From positions 1-64,000 of the forward strand of contig JACPDG010000066.1 of the NCBI GenBank assembly GCA_016184125.1: a stretch of 64,000 bases of DNA, in the 5' to 3' direction. Position numbers and translations under genes: made by a program. This document shows, one piece after another, positions 1-9,134 of this stretch; position 1 is the first letter of the stretch, and each line of letters starts with the position of its first letter. The notes beneath the pieces are model-generated. The model ran no database searches. It was not told the origin of the DNA and saw only the letters and a program-made list of their open reading frames with translations. The DNA is from Candidatus Rokuibacteriota bacterium. GTDB lineage: Bacteria > Methylomirabilota > Methylomirabilia > Rokubacteriales > CSP1-6.

Positions 1-129
1 TGCCCGCGCTGCGGAGGCCGGCGGCGGATCGTGGGGGTCTACCCCGGAGGGCAGAGGCTGCGTGACCTGCTGGAGCGACTCGGGCTCGGCGATCACTCCG
101 CACGGCCGGCCCCGGAGCCATCCGGGTGA
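1..129 (+). CDS. 3' end of a transposase-like gene (partial)
   Basis: Frame 1 is open from the window edge to a TGA at 127-129 and reads CPRCGGRRRIVGVYPGGQ followed by LRDLLERLGLGD. A CPRCGG zinc-ribbon motif followed by a short hydrophobic-acidic helix and a proline-rich tail is the usual C-terminus of IS91/IS801-type (Y2, rolling-circle) transposases, where the last domain ends in a 'leucine-glycine-leucine' helix. Only about 42 residues are visible, so family assignment rests on this tail alone. It would mark the 3' end of a mobile element whose body lies to the left of the window. A zinc-ribbon protein of another kind cannot be excluded. Confidence 0.5.
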   Translation, partial: CPRCGGRRRIVGVYPGGQRLRDLLERLGLGDHSARPAPEPSG

Positions 130-989
130 CATAAGGGCCGCACGCGGAAGTCCCTCGCCCGGCCCCTGGCCTCGCGCCCTCGTCTGCCCCCTCCGTCGCG
201 CTCGACCTGGTCGCGCCCGGCGTCTCCGTGAACGAGGGCCAGGTTCTCGGCCGCTCTCCCCATTCTCGAGCACCGCTGACGGTCACGACCCCACCAGGGC
301 ACCTGACGTTGGCGGCCAGGAGCGCGCTCCTGTCTGGCGGCAGCGGCGAAGGGGGAAAGGTTGGCAGGCTCGGCCGGCGCGACAGGGGCTTTGGACCGCC
401 TACGCTCCGCTGTCCGCTGACGACGCTTGCGATTCGGCGCTCGGCGCTGCCCCGAGGTCTCGGCCCCAGCGGGAAGGGTCATTGCCACCAGATTTTCGCC
501 AACCGTATTGATTGAGAACTCGCCACGGCTCGTGCTGTCGACGTAGCCCTGGCGTTTCGCATTGTTCAGCGTGACGAGAGGCCTTGGGAGTCGTTTACGG
601 CCGGCGAGTCTGGCTGCTTCCTGGAGGATCTCAGTGTTGATCGCGTCGCGTCGCTGCGCTGGTGGCGCCTCAAAATGGTAGTAGTAGGCGACGGCGGTGG
701 CAAACTGCTGGTCGCTGGACGGCCTCTTCGCGGCGATGAACGACTTGATATCCGCCGGTGCTGGGCCGGGTGCGCCGCTGGACACGGCGGGGACGGTCGA
801 CGGCCGAGCGCCAGAAGTCTCCGGAGACTGCTCTGCGGTTCGAGGCCCCAGAGGAGGACGGAGCCCAAGTCCCTCGGCCACCCAACGGAGAACGCGCTCT
901 TGGCGCTCGCGAGGAAGGTCTTTCAGCTTCTCAAAGACGGCTTTCGCTGCCTCGAAGTCATCGATCGGTTCAGTCGCGGCCGTCGTCAT
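93..989 (-). CDS. Hypothetical protein with a conserved N-terminal half and an unreliable C-terminal tail
   Basis: The ORF starts with ATG at 987-989 behind a good ribosome site (GGAGAG, seven bases upstream). Residues about 1-50 are acidic and helical (DDFEAAKAVFEKLKDLPRER). Residues about 75-170 form a compact domain (DIKSFIAAKRPSSDQQFATA, then a winged-helix-like end with LVTLNNAKRQGYVD and GEFSINTVGENLVAM) of the kind found in short bacterial proteins of unknown function. Past residue about 175 the translation becomes Arg/Gly/Ala-rich with no recognisable structure and runs toward the transposase end at 129. The true gene may therefore stop, or be interrupted, near position 400-460. The function is not recognised. 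Confidence 0.5.
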   Translation of the reverse strand: MTTAATEPIDDFEAAKAVFEKLKDLPRERQERVLRWVAEGLGLRPPLGPRTAEQSPETSGARPSTVPAVSSGAPGPAPADIKSFIAAKRPSSDQQFATAVAYYYHFEAPPAQRRDAINTEILQEAARLAGRKRLPRPLVTLNNAKRQGYVDSTSRGEFSINTVGENLVAMTLPAGAETSGQRRAPNRKRRQRTAERRRSKAPVAPAEPANLSPFAAAARQERAPGRQRQVPWWGRDRQRCSRMGRAAENLALVHGDAGRDQVERDGGGRRGREARGRARDFRVRPLCHPDGSGAGRAE

Positions 990-1184
990 CTTGCTCTCCG
1001 TTGGGAAGGAGTCATATGCGTAGAACGTTCACGTTGACCGGCCGCGGCGAGCGAATGCGAGCCAGCGGTCCGGTCGAACGTGTTGTTGGACGGCGCAAGT
1101 CGTCGCGGGAGCTCGTTGTGCTCCTACAAATATGCGGCTTGGCGAGTCGTGTCGTTCGGACGCCGAACCTGTTCGGAGCGCTGG

Positions 1185-1568
1185 TCAACCCCAGACCAAT
1201 CCCTTTTCGCCTGCTCCTTTCCCGGCCCAGGCAAGTGGTCTTGACGTTGCCCGAACGAGGATGTCAATGCGTCGCCGACGCATCCCAGATGGCGTAGTCT
1301 CCTCGCGTGTTCGCTCGACACGGAGTGCGACACCTTGCAGATACGATGGCTTCGCACGGGTTTCGTGGAGCGCGAATACAACCCCCTCTCGAATGTGCTC
1401 TGGTTTGAGGACCCGCGAGCCGCTGATGAACGTTCCGTCTCCTCGATGGTGTACGCGATTCTCGCCGCGGCACACGAGGTGAACCTCTTGGAGTCTCCGG
1501 GGAGAACGCTGCTGAGTACCCTTCGTTTGCGTCATCGGAGCACCTCGCGCGTTTCGTTGCCCGTCCAA
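1185..1568 (-). CDS. Small hypothetical protein
   Basis: A 127-codon ORF ends in TGA at 1185-1187. The first ~35 residues look unstructured, and an internal ATG at 1535 is an alternative start. From about residue 40 on, the sequence is protein-like: GDGTFISGSRVLKPEHIREG is followed by VVFALHETRAKPSYLQG, then a basic strand (RRRIDILVRATSRPLAW) and GKGAGEKGLVWG at the C-terminus. The alternating hydrophobic pattern and low Arg bias there contrast with the overlapping ORFs on the other strand. I do not recognise the family. It lies between an unknown gene and an inverted-repeat element, in a stretch with mobile-element traces. Confidence 0.45.
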   Translation of the reverse strand: MDGQRNARGAPMTQTKGTQQRSPRRLQEVHLVCRGENRVHHRGDGTFISGSRVLKPEHIREGVVFALHETRAKPSYLQGVALRVERTREETTPSGMRRRRIDILVRATSRPLAWAGKGAGEKGLVWG

Positions 1569-1591
1569 CTAGAATTCGACTGCACGCCTCG

Positions 1592-1712
1592 GCATCTAGG
1601 GTCAGATGCTGGTATCCAATGCTGGATGCAAGCATCTAGGGGTGGAGGCCGCCGGAGCATCCACGGGTAGATGCTTTGCTGTTTGCACCTGGTATCTGGC
1701 ATTGGATGCCAG
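1592..1712. repeat. Nested inverted-repeat element
   Basis: A cluster of short inverted repeats. GCATCT (1592-1597) pairs with AGATGC (1604-1609). GCATCTA (1632-1638) pairs with TAGATGC (1668-1674). An outer pair, CTGGTATCCAATGC (1609-1622) and GCATTGGATGCCAG (1699-1712), matches at 13 of 14 positions. CTGGTATC also recurs as a direct copy at 1689-1696. The unit could fold into a long branched hairpin on either strand. No gene is visible in 1713-2003, the rest of this gap. Confidence 0.6.
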
Positions 1713-2003
1713 ACTACTTCTCACGATCCGGTCATCCGGGTCGAGCACTATGGCCTGTGTCGGCGTGCCCAGGGACCGGTCCCCGACCTCGCGATCGCGC
1801 TGACTCGGAGCCCGGCTCGGACTCATCATCGCCCTCACGGCGCGGTCAGCCACGCGGTTCGTCGATGCTGAAGGGGCGGCGGGGCGCCTCAACGGTTGGC
1901 TGCCTCCTCCCCGCCTGCGCTATGCCGCCCGAAGATAGCCCTTTGCCTTGCGGCCCGCAAGGGGCGGAGGACCATTAGTCAGAGACAGGCGGATGGCGCC
2001 CGG

Positions 2004-2714
2004 TCAGCGCTGCGCGCTCTGCCAGAGGACGTGACCGACGACGAACGGGCCCAGCGTCTCGAGGTACTGCGACGTCTGCACGGTCTTCCGCATCGCCTGC
2101 ACGATGTGCGACAGCGGGTAGAGATCCCGGCCGACCAGACCGATCACGAAGTCGTTGTCGCGCTCGTCGACGCCGTGGCACGCGAGCCTCACGTCGTGCG
2201 CGAGGTCGGCGTCGCCGTACGCGTGGCCGATCATGCCGTGCTCGCGCATGATCTCGCCCTGCTCCTTCGCCGACAGACGTGAGAACGCGCCGCTCCGGCG
2301 CAGCGGGTACCAGATCGCCCACGGCCACGCGGGGTTCAGCACCGTGCGGCGAGGCCGCTTCAGCAGCCAGTCCTCGAGATCCGCCTCGTACCCCGACGAG
2401 TACGTCCGGCCGAACATCCTCAGCGCGGGCTTCGGGACGAACGACGCGAACGGCTCGCCGTTCAGGACTTCACGCCAGGCGCCGACGAAGAATGCCGGGT
2501 CCTCGCTGAGTCCGACGACCGCGACGCCGCGGGGGTCCATCACGTCCTGGTAGAGAACCCCCTCGATCCGGCTCGCCTCGAGCGCGCGCACGAGCGGCTT
2601 CGGGTCCGCGCAGCCGCCGAACGCCTGGAACTGCATCCACAGGCGGCGGTCGGACGCCTGGTTTCCGGCCCCACGCTCGCGCACGTCGACCCTGGTCTCG
2701 TCAGGACTGGCCAC
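2004..2714 (-). CDS. hemQ: Chlorite dismutase / HemQ family haem protein
   Basis: 236 residues, the normal length for the Cld/HemQ family (PF06778). Two ferredoxin-like repeats are visible: an N-terminal RLWMQFQAFGG strand with VVGLSEDPAFFVGAWREVL, and a C-terminal half with EIMREHGMIGHAYGDA, followed by NDFVIGLVGRDLYPLSHIVQ and YLETLGPFVVGHV. The REHG..G segment is where the family carries its proximal haem histidine. HemQ members decarboxylate coproheme III to haem b, and the window also holds hemA, B, C, D and L, so a haem role is plausible. True chlorite dismutase activity cannot be judged here. The start is GTG, one base after the moaA stop, so it is the last gene of the moaA operon. Confidence 0.82.
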   Translation of the reverse strand: MASPDETRVDVRERGAGNQASDRRLWMQFQAFGGCADPKPLVRALEASRIEGVLYQDVMDPRGVAVVGLSEDPAFFVGAWREVLNGEPFASFVPKPALRMFGRTYSSGYEADLEDWLLKRPRRTVLNPAWPWAIWYPLRRSGAFSRLSAKEQGEIMREHGMIGHAYGDADLAHDVRLACHGVDERDNDFVIGLVGRDLYPLSHIVQAMRKTVQTSQYLETLGPFVVGHVLWQSAQR

Positions 2715-2715
2715 G

Positions 2716-3741
2716 CTAGCCTCCCCGGGTGTGCATCTCGAGGTGCGGATCGCGCTTGAGCTGACCGATCTGCATGAGCGGCGAGCGGTCCCGGAGCGCG
2801 AGCCGCTCCTCGGCGCCGCGATCCACGCGCGCCGTCCACCCGCCGGCGATGAGCGCCTTCAGCTCGTCCACGGACGCGCCGCGCCGGAACGGACCCCGCA
2901 GGTCGATCCCCTGGAGCGCGTACAGGCACAGGTACCACATGCCGTCGGCGGTCAGCCGGCTCCGGTCGCAGTCCGAGCAGAACGGCGCGGTCGTCGACGA
3001 GATGATCCCGAAGACGGTGCCATCGGGCAGGCGGAACCGGTCGGCGGGCGCGGTCGACGTCTCGATCACGGGCTCGATCGTTCCGTAGCGGCGCTCGAGC
3101 ATCGCCAGCATCTCGGCGCGGCTGAGCACGCTCGCCATCGCCCACTGCGTCGCCCCGCCGACGTCCATGTACTCGATGAACCGCACCTCGGCCGGGACGG
3201 TCTTGCCGAACTCGATGAGGTCGGCGAGCTCCTCATCGTTCACGCCCTTGATGACGACGGTGTCGAGCTTCGTCCCCGTGAACCCGGCCTTCGTGACGGC
3301 CCGGATGCCCTCGAGCACCTGCGCGTGCGTGGTGCGGCGCGTGAGCCGCGTGAACCGCTCGGGCACGAGCGTGTCCAGGCTCACGGTCACGCGGTGGAGC
3401 CCCGCGTCCTTCAGCGCCGGCGCGTGCTCGGCGAGCAGGACACCATTCGTCGTCAGCGCGAGATCCTTCAGGCGCGGCTTCGCGGCGAGCATCTCGACGA
3501 GCCGCGGCATGTCACGCCTGAGCAGTGGCTCGCCGCCGGTCAGCCGCACCTTGTCGACGCCGAGCTCGATGAAGACGTCGACGAGTGCCGCCATCTCCCC
3601 GAAGTGCAGGATCTCGTCGCGCGGCAGCCAGACGTACTCCTCCTCCGGCATGCAGTACTGGCAGCGGAGGTTGCAGCGATCGGTGACCGAGATCCTGAGG
3701 TTCTTGAGGAACCGACCCCACGTGTCTCGCACGGCCGTCAT
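2716..3741 (-). CDS. moaA: GTP 3',8-cyclase, molybdopterin biosynthesis
   Basis: A radical SAM enzyme that starts molybdenum cofactor synthesis by rearranging GTP to 3',8-cyclo-7,8-dihydro-GTP. The N-terminal cluster motif CNLRCQYC is at residues 23-30, and [13 protein letters not shown] is the SAM-binding GGEP motif. The C-terminal cluster ligands appear in [11 protein letters not shown] and the following YLCLY. The protein ends in Arg-Gly-Gly, matching the conserved C-terminal Gly-Gly of MoaA that is needed for catalysis. At 341 residues it is full length. The start ATG overlaps the upstream stop by four bases (ATGA). Its product is needed by the formate dehydrogenase encoded at 59.9-63 kb. 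Confidence 0.95.
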   Translation of the reverse strand: MTAVRDTWGRFLKNLRISVTDRCNLRCQYCMPEEEYVWLPRDEILHFGEMAALVDVFIELGVDKVRLTGGEPLLRRDMPRLVEMLAAKPRLKDLALTTNGVLLAEHAPALKDAGLHRVTVSLDTLVPERFTRLTRRTTHAQVLEGIRAVTKAGFTGTKLDTVVIKGVNDEELADLIEFGKTVPAEVRFIEYMDVGGATQWAMASVLSRAEMLAMLERRYGTIEPVIETSTAPADRFRLPDGTVFGIISSTTAPFCSDCDRSRLTADGMWYLCLYALQGIDLRGPFRRGASVDELKALIAGGWTARVDRGAEERLALRDRSPLMQIGQLKRDPHLEMHTRGG

Positions 3742-5438
3742 CGCGTCGCCAGCGCCCCCTCATCCGCGTGGGCCCGCTCCCACTCCCTGAGGAGCCCCGC
3801 GCGCTTCACCCCGACGTCGAAGTGCTCCCACGGGAACCGCTCGTCGAGCCGCCGCCCGCGCGTGGTGTAGAAGTCCGGGTCGCCGTCCCACTCGCGGAGC
3901 GCGCGACGCCAGTCGCCATTGAAGCCCGCGGCGAGCTCGAGGAATCCTGCCACGCGGCGGTCCCCGCGCGCGAGCAGCGCCTGGAGCGCCGCCTCGCGCG
4001 GGTTCTCGTGCAGCACGCGCACGTTCGAGAAGCGCCGCACCCCGCGCTTGATGATCTCCAGCTTCTTCTGGAGCGAATCGGTTCCGTCGAACGCCGCCCA
4101 CTGGAAGGGCGTCCACGGCTTCGGCACGAACGACGAGATCGACAGCGTCAGCCGTCCGAACGGCCGGCCCTGCCCGTCCAGCACGCGCAGCCGCTCCAGC
4201 ATCCGCGCGGCGAGGTCGGGGATCGCCTCGACGTCCTCGATCGTCTCCGTCGGCTGCCCGATCATGAAGTACGTCTTGAGGTTCGGGATGCCGCGCCGGC
4301 GGACCACGTCGCAGGCGGCCATGATCTGCTCGTCGCTGATCGCCTTGCGGATGACGCGTCGGAGCCGGTCCGTCCCCGCCTCGGGCGCGATCGTGAGCGT
4401 GCGGTGCCCGCCGCGCGCCAGCGCGGACACGAGGCCCTCGGTCAGGCTGTCCGCCCGGATCGACGAGATCGACACCTCGAGCCCGGCGTCCTGGATGACG
4501 TCGAGGAGCTGGCCGATCCACGGGTAATCGGAGACACACGCGCCCACGAGCCCGATCCGCGTGCCGCCTTCTGCCGCGATCTTGCGGACGGTCTCGCCGA
4601 GCGCCTCGACCGACCGGTGACGGACGGGCCGGTACACCTGGCCCTCGAGGCAGAACCGGCACCCGCGCCCGCAGCCCTTGCCGACCTCGACGAGCGCCAT
4701 GTGCCCGTATTCCGCGTTCGGAGTCTTCACCAGCGAGATCGTCTCGAACCGGTTGACGTCGCGCAGGCGGCGCTTCACGACGATGGCGGGCGCCCCGCCA
4801 CGCGGCTTCACCTCGGCGATGGTCCCGTCGGTTTCGTAGCCGACGTCGTAGCGCTCCGGGACGTACATGCCCGGAATCGAGGCGACCCCGTCGAGGAACG
4901 CCTCGCGGTCGTCGAAGCCCTCGCGGTACGCCGCCACGAGCTCCCCGGCGATCTCCTCGCCCTCCCCAACGACGACCACGTCCATGAACGGGGCGATCGG
5001 CTCGGGGTTCGAGAACGCGCAGACCCCGCCCATGAGCACGATCGGATGCTCGCGACGCCGGTCGGCCGGACGGAGCGGGATTCCCGCCAGCGCCAGCAGC
5101 CGCAGGACGTTCAGGTAGTCGCCCTCGAACGTCACGGAGAAGCCGACCATGTGGAAGTCGGTCAGCGGGCGCATGGACTCGAGCGAGAACGGCGCGGTCC
5201 CGGTGCGGCGGAGCTCCTCGAGATCCTCGTAGTCGGGCAGGAACACGCGCTCGCACACCACGTCGGGCAATTGGTTGAGGTGCCAGTACATCGTCTGGAA
5301 CCCCAGGTTGGACATCCCGACGGCATACGTGTTCGGGTAGACGAGGGCGACGGCGATCTTGCCGCCCCAGTCCTTGTAGATCGTGCCCTCCTCCTGGGAG
5401 AGCAGAGCTTGGGCCTTTCGCTTCAGATTCCAGGACAT
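3738..5438 (-). CDS. B12-binding radical SAM protein (TIGR03960-like)
   Basis: 566 residues. The N-terminal ~190 residues form a cobalamin-binding-like Rossmann domain ([53 protein letters not shown]). The radical SAM domain follows with [11 protein letters not shown] near residue 260, [15 protein letters not shown] and [15 protein letters not shown]. This architecture is that of the large B12-radical SAM family often fused or adjacent to DUF2344 proteins; no DUF2344 gene follows here. The substrate is unknown. It starts 21 bases after rtcB ends and overlaps moaA by ATGA, so rtcB, this gene, moaA and hemQ probably form one transcript. Confidence 0.85.
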   Translation of the reverse strand: MSWNLKRKAQALLSQEEGTIYKDWGGKIAVALVYPNTYAVGMSNLGFQTMYWHLNQLPDVVCERVFLPDYEDLEELRRTGTAPFSLESMRPLTDFHMVGFSVTFEGDYLNVLRLLALAGIPLRPADRRREHPIVLMGGVCAFSNPEPIAPFMDVVVVGEGEEIAGELVAAYREGFDDREAFLDGVASIPGMYVPERYDVGYETDGTIAEVKPRGGAPAIVVKRRLRDVNRFETISLVKTPNAEYGHMALVEVGKGCGRGCRFCLEGQVYRPVRHRSVEALGETVRKIAAEGGTRIGLVGACVSDYPWIGQLLDVIQDAGLEVSISSIRADSLTEGLVSALARGGHRTLTIAPEAGTDRLRRVIRKAISDEQIMAACDVVRRRGIPNLKTYFMIGQPTETIEDVEAIPDLAARMLERLRVLDGQGRPFGRLTLSISSFVPKPWTPFQWAAFDGTDSLQKKLEIIKRGVRRFSNVRVLHENPREAALQALLARGDRRVAGFLELAAGFNGDWRRALREWDGDPDFYTTRGRRLDERFPWEHFDVGVKRAGLLREWERAHADEGALATR

Positions 5439-5459
5439 CCTGGCCAGTCTATCGCGACT

Positions 5460-6854
5460 TCAGCCTTTGATCACGCCCATCGGTCGCATGCGGGCCACGC
5501 GCCGCGAGATGCCGAACTGGTGGACGACGTCCACGACGTGCTTCACGTCCTTGTAAGCCTCCGGCATCTCCTCGGTCAGCGCGTGACGGCCGGTGGCGCG
5601 GGCGACGACCCCGCGCTCGCGCAACTCCTCGTCGATGCGCCGCCCGCGCGCCGCCTTCACCGCCGCGGTCCGGCTCATCACGCGCCCGGCGCCGTGGCAG
5701 GTGCTTCCGAAGGTCTCGCGCATGGCGCGCTCGGTGCCGACGAGGAGGAACGAGTACCGTCCCATGTCACCCGGCACCAGCACGGGCTGGTCGGGGAACG
5801 CGCGCGTGGCGCCCTTGCGATGCACGATCAGCTTCCGGCGCCGGCCGTTGACCTCGTGCTCCTCTTCCTTCGCGATGTTGTGCGCCACGTCGTACAGGAT
5901 GCGCACGCTCGACGGTGCCAGCCCGAGCACGCGCGCGAGCACCTCGCGTGTCCAGTGCGTCATGACCTGGCGGTTGGCGAACGCGAAGTTCGCCGCCGAT
6001 CGCATCGCCCCGAGATACCGTCGCGCCTCCTCGGAGTCGGCGGGGGCGCACGCGAGCTGGCGGTCGGGGACGGAGATCCGGTAGCGCTTGAGCGCCGCCT
6101 CGCTGACCTTGAGGTAATCCGTGCACACCTGGTGGCCAAACCCGCGAGAACCCGTGTGGATCAGGACGGTCACCTGCCCCACGTGGACGCCGAGACGCTC
6201 GGCCCACGCCGGATCGTAGACCTCGTCGATGACCTGCACCTCGAGGAAATGGTTGCCCGAGCCGAGCGTGCCGAGCTGCTGGAGTCCGCGCTCCATCGCG
6301 TGGTCGGAGACGGCGTCGGGTTGCGCGCCATCGATCCGCCCGCGGGACTCGATGTGGTCGAGATCCTCGGCGAGCCCGTACCCCTGCGCGACGGCCCAGC
6401 CGGCGCCGCCGGTCGCAGCGGCGCTGAGCGCCTTGCGGTCCACGCGGAGCCCACCCTTCGCGCCAACCCCCGTCGGGATCGCGTCGTAGAGCGCGCCGAC
6501 GAGCACGGGGAGTCGCGGACGGACATCCGCTTCCTCCAGCGTCGTCGCGAGCAGCCGCACGCCACAGTTGATGTCGAAGCCGATCGCGCCCGGGCTGACG
6601 ACGCCGTCCCGCGCGTCCGTCGCGATCACGCCGCCCACCGGCAACCCGTAGCCCTGGTGGATGTCCGGCATCGCGAACGCGCCCTTCACGATGCCGGGCA
6701 GCGTCGCGCCGTTCGCGAGCTGCTCGAGTGACGCGTCGGTCCTGATCTGCGTCATGAGCGCCTCGTCCGCGACGACGAATCCGGGCACCCGCATGCCCGG
6801 TTTCGCGTCCATCGGGATGCGCCAGAGATAGGGTCCAACCTGCTCGACGTTCAC
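5460..6854 (-). CDS. rtcB: RNA-splicing ligase RtcB
   Basis: GTP- and Mn-dependent ligase that joins 2',3'-cyclic phosphate or 3'-phosphate to 5'-OH RNA ends, used in RNA repair. Signature blocks are all present: MPDIHQGYGLPVGGV, GFDINCGVR (metal-binding Cys), GSGNHFLEVQ, LIHTGSRGFGHQ, YDVAHNIAKEEEH, and STCHGAGRVMSR with the histidine that takes the GMP. Length (464) is typical. The start is GTG at 6852-6854. No archease gene is seen next to it. A repeat unit begins 14 bases upstream of the start codon (6869), so the promoter lies within or beyond that repeat. Confidence 0.95.
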   Translation of the reverse strand: MNVEQVGPYLWRIPMDAKPGMRVPGFVVADEALMTQIRTDASLEQLANGATLPGIVKGAFAMPDIHQGYGLPVGGVIATDARDGVVSPGAIGFDINCGVRLLATTLEEADVRPRLPVLVGALYDAIPTGVGAKGGLRVDRKALSAAATGGAGWAVAQGYGLAEDLDHIESRGRIDGAQPDAVSDHAMERGLQQLGTLGSGNHFLEVQVIDEVYDPAWAERLGVHVGQVTVLIHTGSRGFGHQVCTDYLKVSEAALKRYRISVPDRQLACAPADSEEARRYLGAMRSAANFAFANRQVMTHWTREVLARVLGLAPSSVRILYDVAHNIAKEEEHEVNGRRRKLIVHRKGATRAFPDQPVLVPGDMGRYSFLLVGTERAMRETFGSTCHGAGRVMSRTAAVKAARGRRIDEELRERGVVARATGRHALTEEMPEAYKDVKHVVDVVHQFGISRRVARMRPMGVIKG

Positions 6855-6868
6855 GAGACCACCGTTTT

Positions 6869-6960
6869 CATGGGGGGACTATCGAGGCCCCCCATACCCC
6901 CCGCGCTCGGAGCGCCCCGGCACAGCCGTGGCGCTCCTCGATCACCGGTTTCGTTCACAG
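6869..6960 (+). repeat. Operon-boundary repeat, copy 1a
   Basis: Starts CATGGGGGGACTATCGAGGC, continuing into a C6 run. The G6/C6 hairpin is followed by a second hairpin (CGCTCGGAGCG) and the tail CCTCGATCACCGG ... TTCGTTCAC. It faces copy 1b in inverted orientation, so the two arms could pair across about 240 bases between rtcB and lgt. Confidence 0.75.
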
Positions 6961-7019
6961 GATTCCCCGGGGCGCGTGGAGCGCGGGGTCTGGAGCATTG
7001 TCGGCCCTCCTGTCCGCCG

Positions 7020-7106
7020 AGCGAACTCGAGCAGCGGTCCGGGTTCCCCCGGGCCGCTTGCGAGCGGTCGGGGGGCTTGGGGGGCCCTTCGAGGCCCCCC
7101 ATGAAT
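7020..7106 (-). repeat. Operon-boundary repeat, copy 1b
   Basis: On the minus strand this copy begins right after the lgt stop codon (TGA, then ATTCATGGGGGG), forms the G6CC-TCGAA-GGGCCCCCC hairpin, and continues with a second hairpin whose arm is CGGCCCGGGGGAACCCGG. Its position suggests that it folds in the lgt 3' untranslated RNA. Confidence 0.75.
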
Positions 7107-7895
7107 TCAGGGCGCGGCGACCGTGGAGGTGCGGCGGTGCACCCAGACGAACCCGATCACGGCGATCAGCACGCCGATGAGGCTCGCCGCCTGCGGCACC
7201 CGCACCGAGCCGACCCAGAAGCTGTCGAGCCTCAGCCCCTCGATGAGGAACCGGCCGACCGAGTAGAGCCCGATGTACGTGAAGAACACCGCGCCCGGAC
7301 GCTTGCGGAAGCGCGGCCGGACGGCCGAAACGAGCATGAGAAAGACCGCGAGGTCCCACAGCGACTCGTAGAGGAACGTGGGATGGAAATAGTCGTACTG
7401 CGCGTAGCCGGGCGGGCGATGCGACGGCGAGATGTAGAGCTTCCACGGCAAGTCCGTCGGACGGCCGAAGGCCTCCTCGTTGAAGAAGTTCCCCCATCGC
7501 CCGATCGCCTGCCCGATCGCGAGGCCCGGCGCCGCGACGTCGAGCCCCCGCAGCACGGGGACGCGCCAGCGCCAGGCGAGCAGCGCGCCGACGAGCGGAC
7601 CGACGATGAGACCGCCGTGGATCGCGAGACCGCCTTCCCACACCGCGGGGATCTTCCACGGGTACTCGCCGTAGTAATCCCAGTTGAACGCGACCTCGTA
7701 CAGGCGCGCACCGACCAGGCCGGCCAGGATCGACCACTGCCCGATGCTGATGATGTCGTCGGCCGGCAGCTTTTCCCGGCGCGCCTCGCGGTACGCGAGC
7801 CAGAGTCCCACGACGATCGACACCGCCATGAGGATGCCGTACCACCGCACCGGCAGCGGGCCGATGTAGAACGCGATCGCGCCGGGCGAGGACAT
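7107..7895 (-). CDS. lgt: Prolipoprotein diacylglyceryl transferase
   Basis: Integral membrane enzyme that transfers diacylglycerol from phosphatidylglycerol to the lipobox cysteine of prolipoproteins. Hallmarks are AIHGGLIVG (catalytic His region) and the Lgt signature GRWGNFFNEEAFG, with about seven hydrophobic segments over 262 residues. The longer ORF to 7934 (TTG) would overlap the divergent gene's ATG; the ATG at 7893-7895 gives the usual MSSPGAIAFYIGPLPVRWYG start, so I chose it. The substrate lipoprotein CpoB is encoded at 37.9 kb. The gene ends directly against repeat 1b. Confidence 0.94.
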   Translation of the reverse strand: MSSPGAIAFYIGPLPVRWYGILMAVSIVVGLWLAYREARREKLPADDIISIGQWSILAGLVGARLYEVAFNWDYYGEYPWKIPAVWEGGLAIHGGLIVGPLVGALLAWRWRVPVLRGLDVAAPGLAIGQAIGRWGNFFNEEAFGRPTDLPWKLYISPSHRPPGYAQYDYFHPTFLYESLWDLAVFLMLVSAVRPRFRKRPGAVFFTYIGLYSVGRFLIEGLRLDSFWVGSVRVPQAASLIGVLIAVIGFVWVHRRTSTVAAP

Positions 7896-7933
7896 GACTG
7901 ACGTAAGATATCGTTTCGACTCCGATTCGTCCA

Positions 7934-8575
7934 ATGAAGTCCCGCATCCGGCGCCTCACCGTCCCGCTCGTCCTGCTCGCCGGGCTCGTCACCCTGGCGG
8001 CGTTCGCGCTGCCCGCCGTCGGGCTCTGGCTCGTCGTCGCGGACGCGCTCGTCCCGAGCGACGCGATCATCGTCCTGGACGGCCGCACGCCGGCGCGTGA
8101 GCTCGGCGCCGCGTCGCTCTACCACGCGCGGTTCGCGCCGGTCGTCGTCCTCGCACGACCGCGCGACATCGTGGGCGAGATCCCGCGACGTCTCGCGGGC
8201 CTCCCCACATCGCAGGAGCACGCCGCGCAGGTGCTGCGCCATGTCCGCGTTCCCGATCGCGCGATCGTCCGCGCCACGGAGATCGCCGACAACACCGAGC
8301 AGGAGCTCTCCATCGACTTCGAGCTCGCGCGCGCCCGCGGCTTCCGGCGGGTGATCATGGTCACGTCGCCCTCGCACACCCGCCGCGTGAAGACCATCTG
8401 GCGCCCCTACGACGACCGCGTGCAGGGCCTCGTCTATCCCACACCCTGGGAACGCTTCCCCGCCGAGCGCTGGTGGCAGTCGCGCAAGGCGCTCGAGACG
8501 ACCGTGCACGAGCTGTTCGGCCTGCTGAACCTCGCGCTCGGCAGCCCGCTGACGACGTTCGACCGCGACGATTGA
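7934..8575 (+). CDS. YdcF/SanA-like DUF218 membrane-anchored protein
   Basis: 213 residues. The N-terminus is a single hydrophobic anchor (residues about 8-38, rich in Leu/Val/Ala). The DUF218 domain follows: PSDAIIVLDGRTPARELGAA, then ATEIADNTEQELSIDFELAR and VIMVTSPSHTRRV, which match the conserved S/T-rich and basic segments of YdcF, SanA and ElyC. Family members act at the envelope; ElyC affects peptidoglycan and lipid-carrier recycling, but the exact reaction is uncertain. It is divergent from lgt, with only 38 bases between the starts. Confidence 0.8.
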   Translation: MKSRIRRLTVPLVLLAGLVTLAAFALPAVGLWLVVADALVPSDAIIVLDGRTPARELGAASLYHARFAPVVVLARPRDIVGEIPRRLAGLPTSQEHAAQVLRHVRVPDRAIVRATEIADNTEQELSIDFELARARGFRRVIMVTSPSHTRRVKTIWRPYDDRVQGLVYPTPWERFPAERWWQSRKALETTVHELFGLLNLALGSPLTTFDRDD

Positions 8576-8648
8576 GAGTTCGCCGGGGCCTCCGCACCGG
8601 CCCCGACACCGTAGCGTTCGCGAGGCTCGGAGTGAACCGAGACCCGTC

Positions 8649-9134
8649 TCAGGCAGCCCGCTTCGCGGCCCGCCGCCGGCGCGAGGCCGAGGTCCGGCTT
8701 GCGGTCTTCCGCGCCTTCGCCTTCGTCCCCGTCTTGGCCGCGCGGCGCCGGCCCGTATCGTGCCGCCGGTACTCGCGGCCGTACTCCCGTCGCGCCTCGT
8801 GCGCCTTCGCGCCGGCCTCGCCCACGGTTCGCGCGATCTTGCCGCCCGCGGTCGGCGCCGCGGGCTTGGCCGTGGAGCGGCGCCTCGTCGTCGCTCCTCG
8901 TGCCGCCTGCGGGTCCGAGGGACCGCGCCAGCCCTTGGGGACCCACCGATCGCCTTCCTTCCTGTACTGGTGCTTCAGCGAGGCGAAGGCGACCCGGTGA
9001 GCGCGCGACCCCTCGCCGTACGTCTCGACGGCGCTGTCGTGCGTCTTCTTCCAGATCAGCTGCGCCTGCCGGTCGGACTGGCGGATCGTCCGCGGCACCT
9101 TGGTCCGGTCACGCCCACCCTTGTCGCGAGGCAT
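8649..9134 (-). CDS. ChaB-family small basic protein
   Basis: 161 residues. Residues about 10-65 match the ChaB domain (PF06150): VPRTIRQSDRQAQLIWKKTH, then DSAVETYGEGSRAHRVAFAS and YRKEGDRWVPK. The rest is a Lys/Arg/Ala-rich tail typical of DNA- or polyanion-binding extensions. ChaB was first named beside the E. coli cation antiporter ChaA, but its function is not established. The start ATG at 9132-9134 is set by a strong GGGGAGGA site eight bases upstream; the longer ORF reading lacks one. It stands alone between a DUF218 gene and tRNA-Leu. Confidence 0.75.
   Translation of the reverse strand: MPRDKGGRDRTKVPRTIRQSDRQAQLIWKKTHDSAVETYGEGSRAHRVAFASLKHQYRKEGDRWVPKGWRGPSDPQAARGATTRRRSTAKPAAPTAGGKIARTVGEAGAKAHEARREYGREYRRHDTGRRRAAKTGTKAKARKTASRTSASRRRRAAKRAA

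Noticed and set aside
3768..6731. A 987-codon plus-strand ORF opposite the radical SAM and rtcB genes
   Set aside because: Its composition is His/Arg/Asp-rich shadow sequence and it lies antisense to two clearly conserved genes; high GC explains the long open frame.
6870..7901. Proteins beginning MGGL..PP..PP encoded by several repeats
   Set aside because: Most such frames are only translated repeat sequence with no ribosome site; I kept only comB, where no other start exists.
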